Shown here: piece after piece, positions 48,192-64,000 of the stretch
Layout: each line of letters opens with the position of its first letter
Position numbering within the stretch: the stretch's first letter is position 1
Source of the DNA: Wolfiporia cocos
Lineage: Eukaryota > Basidiomycota > Agaricomycetes > Polyporales > Phaeolaceae
Assembly: GCA_029448655.1 (NCBI GenBank)
Contig: JACCLO010000004.1
Coordinates: 3,038,001-3,102,000 of the forward strand
Reading direction: 5' to 3'
Length of the DNA: 64,000 nucleotides
Notes under the pieces: model-generated
Told to the model about the DNA's origin: nothing
The model's input: the letters and a program-made list of their open reading frames with translations, nothing else
Databases searched by the model: none
Made by a program: the position numbers and the translations under genes

Positions 48192-48937
48192 AGGATATGT
48201 TGGCAAGCTACAATCCACCCGTTTAATTGTCAAAGGCAGCAGATGTACTGTAATTTAGTTGTGTTATATAGATACTATAATCGCTCGCTGCGCTTCATGG
48301 ATGCTTACCGTCGAGGACTAGATGGACGACAGGCGGCATGGGCCAACAAAAAGTATCATGGACATCGTGTTTTGCCGGATAACATCTTGGCGAAATTCGA
48401 CCACGCACACCCTCCATCGTGGCTTTGTTGATTGTAGGCATCATTAAGCTTTATTGAAGTATACATGCTGCTAACTGAATAGACGGTGTCGTACAGATGG
48501 GAAGTGGCGATGGCGATACGGGCAAGCGCTTGGACTAATGCGCGAAATGAGAACACGAAATGAGAACAGCGCTTGACCGATAACTCCTACGTGATGGGCC
48601 GATTTGGAAGTGTAACGACTATGTCACGTAGCAGTCACGTATTGGAACGTTTGTATTAGGACTATCTTATTAGATTTGATGTTATTGCGGAGATTTTGTT
48701 CTGTGATCGTTATGTCCTGTCGATTGGCGGAGTGTGAAAGCACGACTCGGAACTCGCACGCCACACCCGGCCCGGCGTGCACCAGACTCACGCTAAATCA
48801 CGCGCATGTCCAGCCTCCCAATCTGGGGGTACCTTCCTAATTCGTAAGCGGAGGTTAGGACGCGGCGCGCGTCGCACTGACGCGTCCTCTCTACCTTCCG
48901 CACATCTCGCTCATTCTTATACGAAATATCAGACGAT

Positions 48938-50773
<1,836 letters not shown>

Positions 50774-50931
50774 TACCTTACGTTCGTTATGCGTTAGTAT
50801 TATTCTCTTTCTTCGTACGGATGCGATTGCGGACATTACTCCTGCCCTATACAATGTTGACTGCAAGACGTCTCGGCATTCGCGCTAGCACGAGGGATCC
50901 CGCAACGGCAGTTCGTTGAGTCATGTAATTA

Positions 50932-52582
50932 ATGAGCAATGCTGCACGAGCGCCAATGCGTATAGTGAACGCGGCGATGATCTATTCATCCCCACTTCGC
51001 CATGCTCGGCCATTGTTTTGCACAACTTCCCTGCCCTCCGCTCTACTCGGTGGCCAACAACGGACGCTGAACACAACTACGGGCCCCTCAGGAGGAACAA
51101 ATGTTTCTGCAGGCGAATTATCGCGGCTGATTGAAGAGCACGCCAAACACCCTCCACAACCACTTACACTCTCGAAGTTGCTCTCTCTCGCCGACCCAGC
51201 TACACCAGCATCCGTGCTCAAATCCGCTGAATATGTGTCTACAGAGATTCCCCGCAGGTTAGCGATGCGTGCGCGGTCGCTGGAGGCACTCCCGTTCATC
51301 GTCGGCATGAATCCATACATCGCGCGCACTCTCCAGGGGCACCGGGAGAGCTTCCGTGTTTTGAACGCACACCCGTCCGTAAAGACGCTTGAGGAGAACA
51401 AGCTGTTCACCCCTCGTTTAGAAGCATTAGTCCGGAGTCATGCGAATGACATCCCGACCATGGCGAAGGGGTGAGTCGTTCGCCCAAGCTTGTCCGTTCG
51501 CGCGCTCACGGTTCCATCTTACTACTTGATCGACTCATCACAGATTCCAAGAATGCACGCGATACATGACCCCAGAGCAAATTAGCACCTTCCTCGACGA
51601 TGCGATCCGCATCCGCATCGCGGTGCGCCTCATCGCCGAGCAGCACATCGCGCTCTCGCGCGTGCTCGAGGATCAACAGCACGGCGTCCGTCAGGACGAC
51701 CACCTTGGCATCGTGCACAAGGCGTGCTCGCCGCGGGACATGATCCGCATGTGCGGCTCCTGGGTGAGTGACCTTTCCGAGGCGACGCTCGGCGCGCACC
51801 CCGAGATCGTCATCGACGGCGAGGTCGACGCCACTTTTGCGTGAGTCCTTCCCAGCTGTATCTCGCCTTTCATTGATCCCCAGCGGTGTCCAGATATATC
51901 CCGGTGCACCTTGAGTACATCCTCACGGAGATCCTCAAGAACGCCTTCCGCGCAACGGTCGAGCGGCACGCCAAGCAGTCCCCTTCACGCGGCTCCCCAA
52001 TTCCACCTGTAGTCATCACTATCTCCCCGCCACCCGTGCGACCGCCCTCGTCGGCCCCGCACCCGCGCTTCCTCTCTATGCGTGTGCGCGACCAGGGCGG
52101 CGGCGTACAGCCCATGCACCTCGCCCAGATCTTTTCCTACTCCTTCACTACCGCCGGGCGCGCCGGTGGAAGCGGGAGTGGATGGGACGACGCAGAGCTC
52201 GGTGGCGGCCCGTACGCCGCTCAGCATATTGGCGGAAGCGCTGCGCTCGACGGCGGGGGATCCATGGGTGGAGGGAGCGGGCTGTTTGCCGAGATGGCGG
52301 GGCGCGGAGTGCAGATGGGCATGGGTACCATCGCGGGGTTGGGTTATGGCTTGCCCATGAGCAGGTTATACACGCGGTACGCACACCTTCTTGACGTTCA
52401 CATCGGTCCGTTTTACATCTTCACGTAGGTATTTTGGGGGTTCGCTTGACTTCGTGTCTTTAGATGGTTGGGGTACGTCAATTGATTTGCGACACTCGTA
52501 CCCAACCTGATAGTTCTTCACAGGGAGTGATGTGTTCCTGAAGCTAAGATGTCTTGACGATGCAGGAGATGCAGAAATTTGA
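50932..52582 (+). CDS. mitochondrial PDK/BCKDK-family protein kinase
   Basis: GHKL-fold serine kinase that inactivates the pyruvate or branched-chain 2-oxoacid dehydrogenase complex. The N-terminus is rich in Arg, Ala and Ser with few acidic residues, fitting a mitochondrial presequence. The four-helix domain has EIPRRLAMRARSLEALPF and RIRIAVRLIAEQHIALS. ATP-site motifs: N box EILKNAFRAT, G1 RDQGGGV, then YSFTTAG, and G2 GLGYGLPMSRLY. The end YFGGSLDFVSLDGWG, then SDVFLKLRCLDDAGDAEI, needs an intron after GGTTGGG (about 52475-52525); stop at 52582. The wording (FTTAG, FRATVERH, SDVFLKLRCLD) is somewhat closer to BCKDK than to PDK. The ATP lid is expanded to about 60 Gly-rich residues. Introns are about 50 nt. 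Confidence 0.88.
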
Positions 52583-52952
52583 GTGTCACCACTGAATCCG
52601 GAGACATGCGACGTGCATCTAATGTATGGGGACGTGCGGATGTGAATCCAGATGTATTGGGGTGTGGTATTGTGATGATGCAAGTACGTTAACGATGAGG
52701 TGCAGACAACAGTAACGACATGGCGGAGTCGTCATCACACGAGCAAATCAGAGCGATGGGGTACTGATAAAATACAGGAAAACCTGGGGGTATGCAGTAG
52801 TAAGAGGACCAGACCAGCTTGAAAGTCGTCAGCGTGATATGTAATGTATATGCAGATCGGGAGTAGCTCTATTGTGAAAGCAGCGAGTCCGTAGTGTCCA
52901 GGTAGCCTAACAGTGTGTTCATTTCGCGGCCTGTCACAACCCGTCGGCGAGA
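52583..52952. other. convergent intergenic region
   Basis: 370 bp between the 3' ends of the mitochondrial kinase gene (+) and the DYRK gene (-). No gene or repeat was seen; it presumably holds both polyadenylation signals. Confidence 0.4.
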
Positions 52953-55900
52953 TTACAGTATACCCTTGGAAGCCGAACTCACCATCGTGCGACTCGACTG
53001 ATACGATGACATCGCTTGGGCTTGCGTCCGATATGACCGCGATGTGTGCGCTGAGGTAGATGCGTTCGGGGCATTTGGGACGGCAGCTGTGGTACGAGTA
53101 GTCCGGGCAGTGAGCGGAGTCGGCGCACTGATCATCGATTTCTTGGGGGTCTCCATCGGCTTCGTGGTGCGACTACTCGTAAAGCTCGTTGACGAAGACA
53201 TCAGTACCTTGGGCGTGGAAGGAGTCGGACTCGTAATCTTCGGCCGTCGGCCAGAAGTGATGAAGGGGTGTCGCAGAGCGGCCTGCGGCTTCATGCGTCG
53301 TTCAGGATCCCACATAAGACATTTCGCAATGAAGTCAACGAATTGCTCATCATCGCAGCGAAGGACTTGTGCAAGCGTCTTGGTGCCTGGCCTCCTTCGC
53401 CGGCCCTTAGAATTGACCACGGGCCGAGGGTTGCCAGCAGTGTCTAGTGGGATCATTATGAACAAGTACAGCTGAAGCATGGGGTGCATACATACCGAAG
53501 AAGAGACGCTTGCGGGAGCTGCGATTGATGAAGTCTTTGTCAGGTACCCCGAGAACTTCCATAATACACGAGAGCTGTTCCTGTTCGTTCTCACCGGGGA
53601 AGATGGGGAAACCAGTGTACAGCTCAGCTAAGATACAACCCAAACTCCACATATCAATAGCCATGTGGTAGTTCATACCAAGGATGACCTCCGGAGAGCG
53701 ATAGAAACGGCTCTGAATGTAGGTATAGACTACGACGTGTGAGACTAAGAAGATATTGTACTGCAACAAACTCACTTTTCTCTGTCTCAAAACAGCTGCT
53801 ACCAAAGTCGATAACCTTAATAGCGCTCTTGGCCGGGTGGCGGAGAAGCACGTTCTGGAAGACCAGCTTAACAGCTGTCTTAACAGACGTTTAGACCACA
53901 TACCTCAGGCTTCAAATCGCAATGAACGATACGATGATGTCGCATCAGACACAACGACTGAAGCATCTGACTTGTGAAGCGGCGAATCAACGCTGTTGTG
54001 AAGCCAACGAAACCGTTCGCCTTAATCAGCTCGTAGAGATTGATGCTTAACAGCTCCATCGCAATGCATAGATGGCCTCGGAAGTAGAAGTGTTCCGTCA
54101 TTTTGATGACATGATGCTTCTCGTCTTGGTCCTGTGCGTGGGTCAAAAATCAAATCGTGGCCCATAGCAAGTGTCTACGCACCCATTTCCGTAGACTATC
54201 CAATATCTTAATCTCCACAAGAGCTTGATGATGGAACCTTTTCTTGTTCCGAATAATTTTGATGGCCACCGACTCGCCCGTACAATGGTCGCGACAATGC
54301 AGAACTTGCCCGAAGGAACCCTTGCCAAGTGTATCTATCACTTCGTAGCGATATGCGAGGTGATCTCGGTTTACGACGAGGTAATCGCCACGATCATCGT
54401 CATAGCCATGATTATTCGTCTCATTCTCGACGGTCGCTTGCTTCTTGTCGCTATGCGCGCCAATGAAATACACCGAAGGAAACTCCAAGACCTCCCGACG
54501 TTCATATTCAGAGAGGTGCTGTGCATGCGGACTCTTAAGGAGAGCTGATAGGCAGTGTTAGATTCATGTGCAGTATGTATCGTGGAACATAAGAAAGCGG
54601 CTTACCTGTCGGGGTCATAGGTGCCGTTGGGCGAATGGGTTCAGGGAAGCGCAGAAGGTTGTCCAGTTCCTCTTGAGTAGCACCTGTCGCCAATTTCTTC
54701 GCCTGCTGCCTCCTAATGTATTGTGCCATTTCCTCGTCACCCAATAACTCCTCTTCATCGATGACGCTCGGAGCTGGTGAAGGCGTCTTAAGGGACTGAC
54801 TACTAGTTGATGGAGCTGCCATAGCCTGGTGGATGCTGTGCGAGGAAGAGGAGTTCGAAGAACGAGAAACCGGAAGAGACATCTTGGGACTGAGCAATTT
54901 GAGGCCCTTCGAAGGAGAGAGAGCAGAGAATCGGTGAGACGTTGAATGTTCATTTTGTTGCGGTTGTGCAGCCGACGAGACAGAGGCAACAGATCCTGTG
55001 GACGATTTGCGCAACCCACCAAACGACATTGATTCACGGTTCTTGCGCGGGGAGGCGCCGTTAGTGATGGTGGATGTGGACGTGGGGACCGAAACCTGAC
55101 GGGGGACACGCGACGACGCAGTAGCTGAAGGAGACGCCCGGAACGAATGACGTTGGCTGGAGGTGGCCGCTTTAGAACCAGGGGTCTGAGCGCTCTCAAG
55201 AACACCAAATTCGTTCAGGGTCTCATTACCTGCACTGGGCGAATTACCACGCGATGGACCATACGCATTGTTCGAAACCAAGAGACTAGCTCTTCGATTG
55301 GTGCCATTTGCTTTCAGCGTGGGGGAATTTGTTGTTGATGACCGGCTAGAAATCCTGGGTATCTTGGTCGGAGTCTCTTTAAGTAAACTTGACGGATTCA
55401 AAGACGAAGAGGATGGTTCCTTGGACTCTCTAACAGTATGCGAACCGATGCTACCTACAGAGGGAGAGCCAGCGATGGTGGGGAGTTGATTGCGACCACG
55501 AAGTGATGCATCTGACTGTTTTTGCATGGAGCTTACAGTCTGTGCAGTGGCTCTCGAAGCAGTTAGCCTGGACGAGGAAGAACTGGCCGCATTTGAGTTG
55601 AGCGAAGAGTTCGATGATTTGAGACTAGCCACTCGCTGGGCAGTAGCAGCAGGCAGCGCTGAGATTTGAATGGGCGGCAGGGGCACTGGCTCCGACTTCT
55701 TCGGGGTAGATTGTGCTGGTGCTGATGACAGCGTCTGACGAAAGTGTTACGATCACTCCACAAACTATCAAAACGGACTGACCTTTCCTCGCTTGCGACC
55801 CATTAGGACAGATATTCTGCTCTCGCTCCGGTCCTTCTCCTCTTTCTTGTGCTTCTCCTTGTCAGAGTGGCCTTCCTTTCCGCTCTTCGAGTCGCTCTTC

Positions 55901-58900
55901 TCCTTGTCTGAATGCAAACTTCTCCGCGAGCTGGAACCTTTCAGCAACGACGGAAGGCCAAACACAGACGTCTTCTTATGTGACGGGCTCAGCGGGGTAG
56001 GCGAAGATAGACCTGTGTCCTTCGCTGGCGAGTGCCTGCTAGGAGCGCGCAGGCGAGTGTTCGGCGGTCCCGCTGATTTTGCATGTGTCGGTGACGGAGG
56101 CGGAGGCATCGTGTTCGTGGCAGGCGCTTGAACCGATTGCGATGACGACCGACGGAAAAACGGTATGGAGGACGGTGTGAGACGCTTGGAGGACGGTCCA
56201 CGTCGGATCGAGGACGATGGGCTAAGGGGTACCTGAGGGATTGGAACGTTGGTGCTCGCACTGGACGCAGTCTCTGAGCGGCTCGGTACCAAACGGTCTG
56301 GCGTGCGTGAGATGGCGATGCCAGGCTGCAACGAGGTACCAGATGCAGAAGGTGAAACAGTCTCACGTACGGAACCCTGTTCCGACCCTGCGGAGGATAC
56401 AGAAGCAAGCGACGTTGCAGAGGCCATGGCCGAGTTAATAGGCGACCAGTCCTCTCCAGAGCTCTGGCTGATCTGGCGAGCAGAAGATAACGGCGCTTCT
56501 TTCGATGACGACTTCGCCAGCTGCGGGGCAAATGCCATCGAACGAGGGCTGAGAGGGAATGACGCAGGCACACTCTTTTGAGAAGCGGAATCCTTCATTG
56601 ACGAAATTGATGGTGAGTTATTCAACTTCTTCCCCAGCGCGCTCGAGAAACTCCACTTCTTAGACGGTGTCTTCTGCAGAGCCGGCGGAGAGGCAGAATT
56701 CTGCACTTGCAGTGACGCATGCTTCGATTGTGCGGGCGAGATCGATGGTACTTCGAGCGTTTTGCTGGAGATATCACCAATTGTCTCGCGCTTCGTCCTG
56801 ATCCCAGCGTTCTCCGTGATTGATGTCTGTGTCGGCAACTTAAACTCCGGGATGTTCTTTGGTAGCGGTGGAACAGGAGGGACATGGCTTTCTTCAGCAG
56901 AATCCAACGGCGCAGCGAGTGCTGCAGCACGGTCCCGTGCGGAAGTCGCATCGCTAACAAATCCGCTAGAAATATCACTACCAGCACTATTCCTCCTGGT
57001 CTTGGATGTCGACTGTCTGCCAGAAACGCCAGATACTGACGTCGCATTCGTGCTAACCGACAGTGCCGCAGAATCGCGAGAGCTTGTTGTTGGTGTGCTG
57101 GTGTAAGTTCCAGATGACGCCGAACCACGCTTTGTCGCGAAGTTGGTGCGCGCATTTATTGAGTTCGACTTCTTGAGTGGCCTATCCGGGACTGGAGAGC
57201 CACTCTCTTCAGCCGCACTAACAGCCTCAGCACGCTGCTCCGCCTCCGCTGGCAGTTCAGCGGCGCCAGTCACAGGTCCAACTTGACCCTTAGATCGTTC
57301 CTTTTCCTTTGGAATTAGAGGGGGATGTATGCTAGCTCGCTTGCTAGCCCTTCCACCCTCGATTCCTTCCCACTGCTGTGTGTTAGTAGCAGGCGTGGTT
57401 GGCCGACTCGAGCTTCCCATCCTGCTATGAGCACCAATGCTTGACCTTGCACGTGCGCTGCGTCCTGAAATACCGTCAAGCTTCCGCAGTGCCTCCGCCG
57501 TCGTCTGGTCGTCAAGATCAGACCAGCCTTCTTGGGTGCCGCGCAATAATGAGTGGGCAACGACATTGGCAGGCAGCTGCCCAGAGTGCTCCCTTTCCCG
57601 GTGAGAATGTTGTAGTGAGGAGACCAAGCTGCCAGACGCTGAGTGCTTCAGGAGTTGCTGGATGTGTGACGACGACGGCGATGGAGGAAGGTGAGAGAAG
57701 TCGTTTCCAAGGACGCGTCGTGAGTGATGAGACTCTCCATGACTCGATGAGGATGAGCTGGCAGAGGCATGCCGGGAGTGTTTCACATTTACGGAAAGCG
57801 TGTCCTGGCGTCGGTCCTTTGGTTTGTCCTTAGATGTGCTTATCGGAGAGCCCAAACCGAGGCTTCTATGCCTGCGCACAGTAGCTTTTTCCTTGTCTTT
57901 CGTACTACCAGAGCGCGCCACTGAAGCCTGCTGCAAGGTCACTTCGCTTGTGTAGTCCATCTCGAACTCATCCGACGAACGCTTCTTAGAACGGTGAGCG
58001 GGCGCGACAAAGGAACTCGGTGGAGATGGGAAGTCCTCGAGATGGGAGGCCGCAGTCTTGAATTCCATGCTCGGAGTCTTCGCATCTGCCGACGCCCTTG
58101 CCGCCTGAGGCATGACAGGTAGTTCGGGCGGTTGTTCGTCCGCATGATGTGATTGACGAGGATAGAGAATCTCCTCGCCGCCGCTTTCGTCCGCTGCGAA
58201 ACGCTGCGAACGTAGAGAGCGCGGCACGGCTTTGACTTCCATGAACTGAACATGATGGTAAGGGCTCCACATCTTCAGTCGTTAGGACGGACACTGACCT
58301 CATCTTCCTTCTCCTCATCCAGCTCGCCATCAACAGCCTCGATTGTCCAGGGACTGTCCGGCATGTCCTTTTCCATGTCGTCTAGGTGGCTCACGTCGAT
58401 CTCCTCTCCCAATTCCTCTTCCTCTTCAACATCGTCTACCCGCTCGTCAAATTCGGTCTTGTCGTTGCGCGGACCGCGTACCCAACGTGGGGTGGCGAGC
58501 TCTCCCACGCCGACAAGGCCGCGTCTGTCAATGGCAGCAGGATCCTTTGCAGGCGTGACCGGCTCGTTTGCAAAGTGCATTTCTGGCGTCTTGGGCAGAA
58601 GGGACGCGGTAGGAATGGATGGCACAGGCGATTCGGCAGGACTGTGTGCGCCATAATAGTATGCATCCAAAGATGAAGTAGCCGACGCGGAACGCGGTAC
58701 CTCCGCATCTGTCTCCGCATGAAGTTCGTCGGTATGATGAGTGCGAGGCTGCAGCTGCCGGTCAGAGGCAATGAGTGCGAGCAGGACGCTATCTGAGATG
58801 CTGCCCGTACCAGCTGCGCGTCACCGTGTCCATCACGCTCAGATCGTCCTTTCCCGTCCGACACTGCTGTCGCGTCGCCAAATACGAGCGTTGGCGGTCT

Positions 58901-58969
58901 GTCCCTTCTCTTCGTGCGTCCCATGCTGTGGGCCACCTGGCCAATCGTTGGCGAAGGCGGAGTAGACAT
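52953..58969 (-). CDS. DYRK-family protein kinase with very long disordered N-terminus
   Basis: CMGC kinase of the DYRK family (Pom1/Ppk5-like group). Start near 58969 ([20 protein letters not shown]). An acidic stretch follows ([19 protein letters not shown]), then over 1,000 residues rich in Ser, Pro, Lys and Thr (58272-54600), probably disordered and phosphorylated. Kinase motifs: [37 protein letters not shown]-like [37 protein letters not shown] and the DYRK activation loop [17 protein letters not shown] with the autophosphorylating second Tyr; then [19 protein letters not shown] and [18 protein letters not shown]. The Ser/Thr-rich tail ends SASKGIL. The frame changes near 58780-58840, so a short intron (32-45 nt) or an error lies there. 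Probable role in polarity or growth control. Confidence 0.88.
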
Positions 58970-60049
58970 ATATGAAAGAGGTTAACGAGCGGGAAACCGA
59001 AAAAGAAAGACGGCGAGTAAGAACCAAGACTAGACGAATAGTCGTGACGGGAGGCTCTGGGAGACCAAAATGGCTGTACAGCTCAGACAGCCCTGGTCAA
59101 TGAGCTTGTCATTTCAGGGATGGCTTTCCTGAGTATCCGTCGCTGAACGACCTCGTGTCGCTTGTTCCTGTTTGTTCTCCGTGGCTGCGACCCATCCAGA
59201 CCTCGGCAAGCCAGGCTCGTCTCCAGTCCACTGCGCATGAAACAATAGAATTCCCTGCAGGATCTTCGGTTCCGCTACGACCCCAGTATTTGACACAGGG
59301 GACGTCCAGTTTGTATTCAAAGGATACAGTTGAAGACCTCATAGTGCATAACCTCATAATGCATAATACCTCATAATGCATAGCCTGACCCAGTCACCGA
59401 CCTCGTTTGCAGGGATTTATGCATGGAATCTCATATCGCATAATGCATAAGCAATCAGGCAATTATGCATTAGTAGGTCTGCCATATATAGTAATAAAGA
59501 TCTTATTTGCGAACATTACGGTGCAAAATCAATCCTGTGCTTCGCCCTTAAGCGCCTTGTCCACGTGACACACAGCGACCGCTTGAGGCTGCAGGTTGCA
59601 GAAACAGATGGCATCTCGGTGTTCAAACGTTCACGCTGCAGCAGTTGTGCAAATTCTGTGCTCATCTTCACAAGGCTGACATCACATCAAGTAAGATAGA
59701 TACTGTGGTACATAGCTATGTTATTTCCACGGAGTCACGCTGGGTCACAGAATGTGACATATTGTGACAAATTTGATACTGCATAAGACCTCATAATGCA
59801 TAAAAAAATCCGGTCACCACCGTTATGCATTATGAGGTCTTCAACTGTATATGTACAGGGTCTACCATTCGGATGCTCAAATGATATTCTCAGGATTTCC
59901 AGCCGGGCATGTCGCGTCTCCTTCTATATCAGGGCCCTTTGGTGATCAAAGCACGTGCCCAGACCCCTACGCGCGGGCGCCTCCGCCACTGACGCACTAC
60001 CCCGGCATAGCGAGCTCAGTCAGTGCCTTGAACATCGTTGCTCACCACC
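58970..60049. other. divergent promoter region of the DYRK and VMA1 genes
   Basis: 1.08 kb between two divergent starts, half of it occupied by a MITE (59327-59847). About 200 bp remain between the MITE and the VMA1 ATG, and about 360 bp between it and the DYRK start. No further gene was seen. Confidence 0.5.
59327..59847. mobile_element. MITE of Tc1/mariner type
   Basis: A 26-bp terminal inverted repeat, CAGTTGAAGACCTCATARTGCATAAC (one mismatch), starts at 59327 and in reverse complement at 59847. Both ends are flanked by TA (59325-59326 and 59848-59849), the Tc1/mariner/pogo target duplication, and the CAGT terminus also fits. CCTCATAATGCATAA units are repeated two to three times near each end. 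The 521-bp interior has no transposase. Confidence 0.9.
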
Positions 60050-62421
<2,372 letters not shown>

Positions 62422-62761
62422 GATACCCATCCGCGCCTATATTCTGTTACGTAGTACTCCGCTATTTCCCATGACATGAGCTGAGCACGCGTCGTAGATT
62501 GTGCATGGACTTTGAATGAAATTTGATTTACACGGGACGACTGCGCAATTCTGTGGTGACTGCGGAGCACTTTAAATGCACCCCATGAGAGCTACTTTCT
62601 GTCATCTTTGATCTGATGAGCAGCGGGTGCCTGTCCTTCCGAATAGCGCCGTGCAGCTGCGCGCTCTGGAACCGGTCAGAGGCGTCTGCACGATTGCTGC
62701 GGGCGACTGTGCAATATTTATACCGTAAAGCGGACGCTGTACACCCCCCAGTTAGCTCGCT
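62422..62761. other. intergenic, promoter of the FAS1 gene
   Basis: 340 bp between VMA1 and the FAS1 gene. TATTTATA (about 62713-62720), some 45 bp before the ATG, could be a TATA box. Nothing else was seen. Confidence 0.45.
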
Positions 62762-64000
62762 ATGCTTCTGCATTCCCTAGCAGTCGCCGTCTGCTATGGG
62801 GCGCTGGTTGCGTTGACGCTCGCGTCCCCGGGATGTGGAAGCGCAAACTCGCAAACCAATGGCGACGACGAAGCGACAGCTGCGCTAGCTGAGAACATCG
62901 TGGCAGACAATCCGCAGCTCACGTTCGGCTTTGACGATGGGTCCGCCTACCCTGCTAAGGTTCCAAGCCATCCTCCCGGAAGAGTTCCTCACATTCCACC
63001 TCCGATATACGCCAATAAGACTATATTTCAGGTGTTAAGTGACGATTCGAAGTACGTTGTTTAGAGCTGGTGGCTGTAACTCTCGTAATTGATAACCGCT
63101 TTGTGATGTAGATTTTCCACGATTTTCAAACTTGTGAACTTAACGGACGACATTGTCAGCCTACTCAATGATACCTCTGCCAAGTTAGCATAGCGGTCGT
63201 CTGCAAACCATGGCTTGCTCACATGCACTACAGCGTCACATTCTTCGCGGTCCTCAATTCTGCCTTCCATCATCCCCCAGGTCATGGGCATCCAGCGCCC
63301 CCTAAGCGCCCCGAGGATCCTGCTCCTTCTGAGGCTCCTGCCCCGCCGCCACAGGACGAGCCCCGTAGACCAGAGGTTCGATCGACATCCCAATCTCCTA
63401 CGATGTTCATACTGATTCCGAGCAGCTTGGTGACTATATGATCTGGGATGTCCCATCTAACGAAGAAGCGATGGATGACGACCAGTCTGAAATTGATCCC
63501 CTCTTAGCAATCAACAATTTGCTGGAACTCGGCGTTGCCTCCAAAGACCTCGAGCTGCAGAACGAGCAGATCCCACAATTTATACGTGGTATCCTCTTGT
63601 ATCATATCCTGCCCTTTGCTCAATCCTCAGCCGAGCTCGCAAAAAATGCCACGTATGCAACGAATCTCACTCTGGAGGACGGTTCCCTGGACGGCGAGCC
63701 TCTACGAATCAGAGTATCAAAGCGGCATGGCTTGCATGGTTTGTCCATTAACCTCCACTCCGAGATTGTCAGAACCGGAATTCAAACATCCAACGGTGAA
63801 GAATATACCTATATCACTGTGATGTAGCAATTTACTGAGACAGGCCCCATAGGTGTTATCTATGCGATCAACCGTCCGTTGATCCCGCCTCCTGCCGTAT
63901 ATGAGGGTCTATTCATGGTCCCAGACATTTTCTCTGTTCTCGTCAGTTCGCATTCTTATCCCACTTAGAGTTATATCTCATGATGCTGTCCGTAGACTTC
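62762..64000 (+). CDS. secreted fasciclin (FAS1) domain protein, 3' end beyond the window
   Basis: Extracellular or cell-wall adhesion-type protein. MLLHSLAVAVCYGALVALTL is a signal peptide with a likely cleavage near ALA/TLAS. FAS1 blocks follow: NKTIFQVLSDDSK, then FSTIFKLVNLTDDIVSLLND, a splice (GTTAGC to TACAG) to VTFFAVLNSAFHHPP, a Pro-rich insert (HGHPAPPKRPEDPAPSEAPA), LLYHILPFAQSSAELAKNAT, SINLHSEIVRTGIQTSNG, and after an intron GVIYAINRPLIPPPAVYEGL. Several N-glycosylation sequons (NLT, NDT, NAT) are present. The open reading continues to the window edge, so a second FAS1 repeat or GPI signal could follow. Introns are about 50-60 nt. Confidence 0.85.

Larger units (their letters stand above)
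45253..48937. other. repeat-rich 3.7-kb region with no gene supported
   Basis: Holds a direct repeat with an AGTGATGTGCC motif (45816-45858), the GGCCC-rich element at 47549-48191, and an AT/TTC-rich segment near 46330-46560 with short palindromes around CGGAATTTTG. Frames are short and domain-free. The last 200 bp are the presumed RPT1 promoter. Confidence 0.4.

Noticed and set aside
55989..56573. Arg/Leu-rich minus-strand ORF and matching plus-strand ORFs in 55.7-58.3 kb
   Set aside because: Out-of-frame shadows of the low-complexity DYRK N-terminus.

Overview
This is nuclear DNA from a filamentous basidiomycete fungus, most likely an agaricomycete. The genes are cut by many introns of about 45-75 nt with GTRNGY donors, CTRAY-like branch points and YAG acceptors. 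Several proteins belong to classes typical of mushroom-forming fungi: F-box proteins with a PDCPxxLSEPxYANL-type block, a TKL kinase with an MLKL-like helical N-terminus, a DUF3684 GHKL ATPase and a FAS1 protein. There is no bacterial operon structure, and each gene appears to be transcribed alone. All assignments come from reading the sequence; no database search was run.

Layout. 1-12 kb is gene-poor: an F-box gene (1139-3626, +), an unidentified hydrophobic ORF cluster (-), a broken F-box gene (about 7231-8191, -), a long inverted repeat carrying tRNA-like pol III boxes (9211-9891), and a detached duplicate of the F-box gene 3' end (about 11284-11405). 12-20 kb holds exportin CRM1 (-), divergent from an MDR-type oxidoreductase (+), then a MITE-like inverted-repeat segment and BUD32/PRPK of the KEOPS complex (+). 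At 21.4-23.7 kb is an MLKL-like/TKL kinase with an HGN catalytic loop and an 8-nt microexon. 23.7-30.1 kb is a desert with microsatellites.

30-45 kb is dense: a Zn2Cys6 transcription factor (-), a tRNA-guanine transglycosylase-like protein (+), a very large DUF3684 protein with an N-terminal GHKL ATPase fold and a C-terminal HEIAH motif (+), and a membrane-anchored histidine acid phosphatase (+). 45.3-48.9 kb is repeat-rich, with a GGCCC-rich transposon relic. 49-64 kb is housekeeping: proteasome ATPase RPT1 (+), a mitochondrial PDK/BCKDK-type kinase with an expanded glycine-rich ATP lid (+), a DYRK-family kinase with a long disordered N-terminus (-), a TA-flanked Tc1/mariner-type MITE (59327-59847), intein-free VMA1 (+) and the 5' part of a secreted FAS1 protein (+, cut by the window end).

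The genes do not form one pathway. Core functions present are nuclear export (CRM1), tRNA modification (BUD32 for t6A, the TGT-like protein for queuosine), proteolysis (RPT1), vacuolar acidification (VMA1) and mitochondrial dehydrogenase control. Between them lie fast-evolving accessory genes (F-box, TKL kinase) and small non-autonomous transposons. Non-canonical splicing recurs: two well-supported GC-AG introns, an 8-nt microexon, and first coding exons of 6 and 24 nt.
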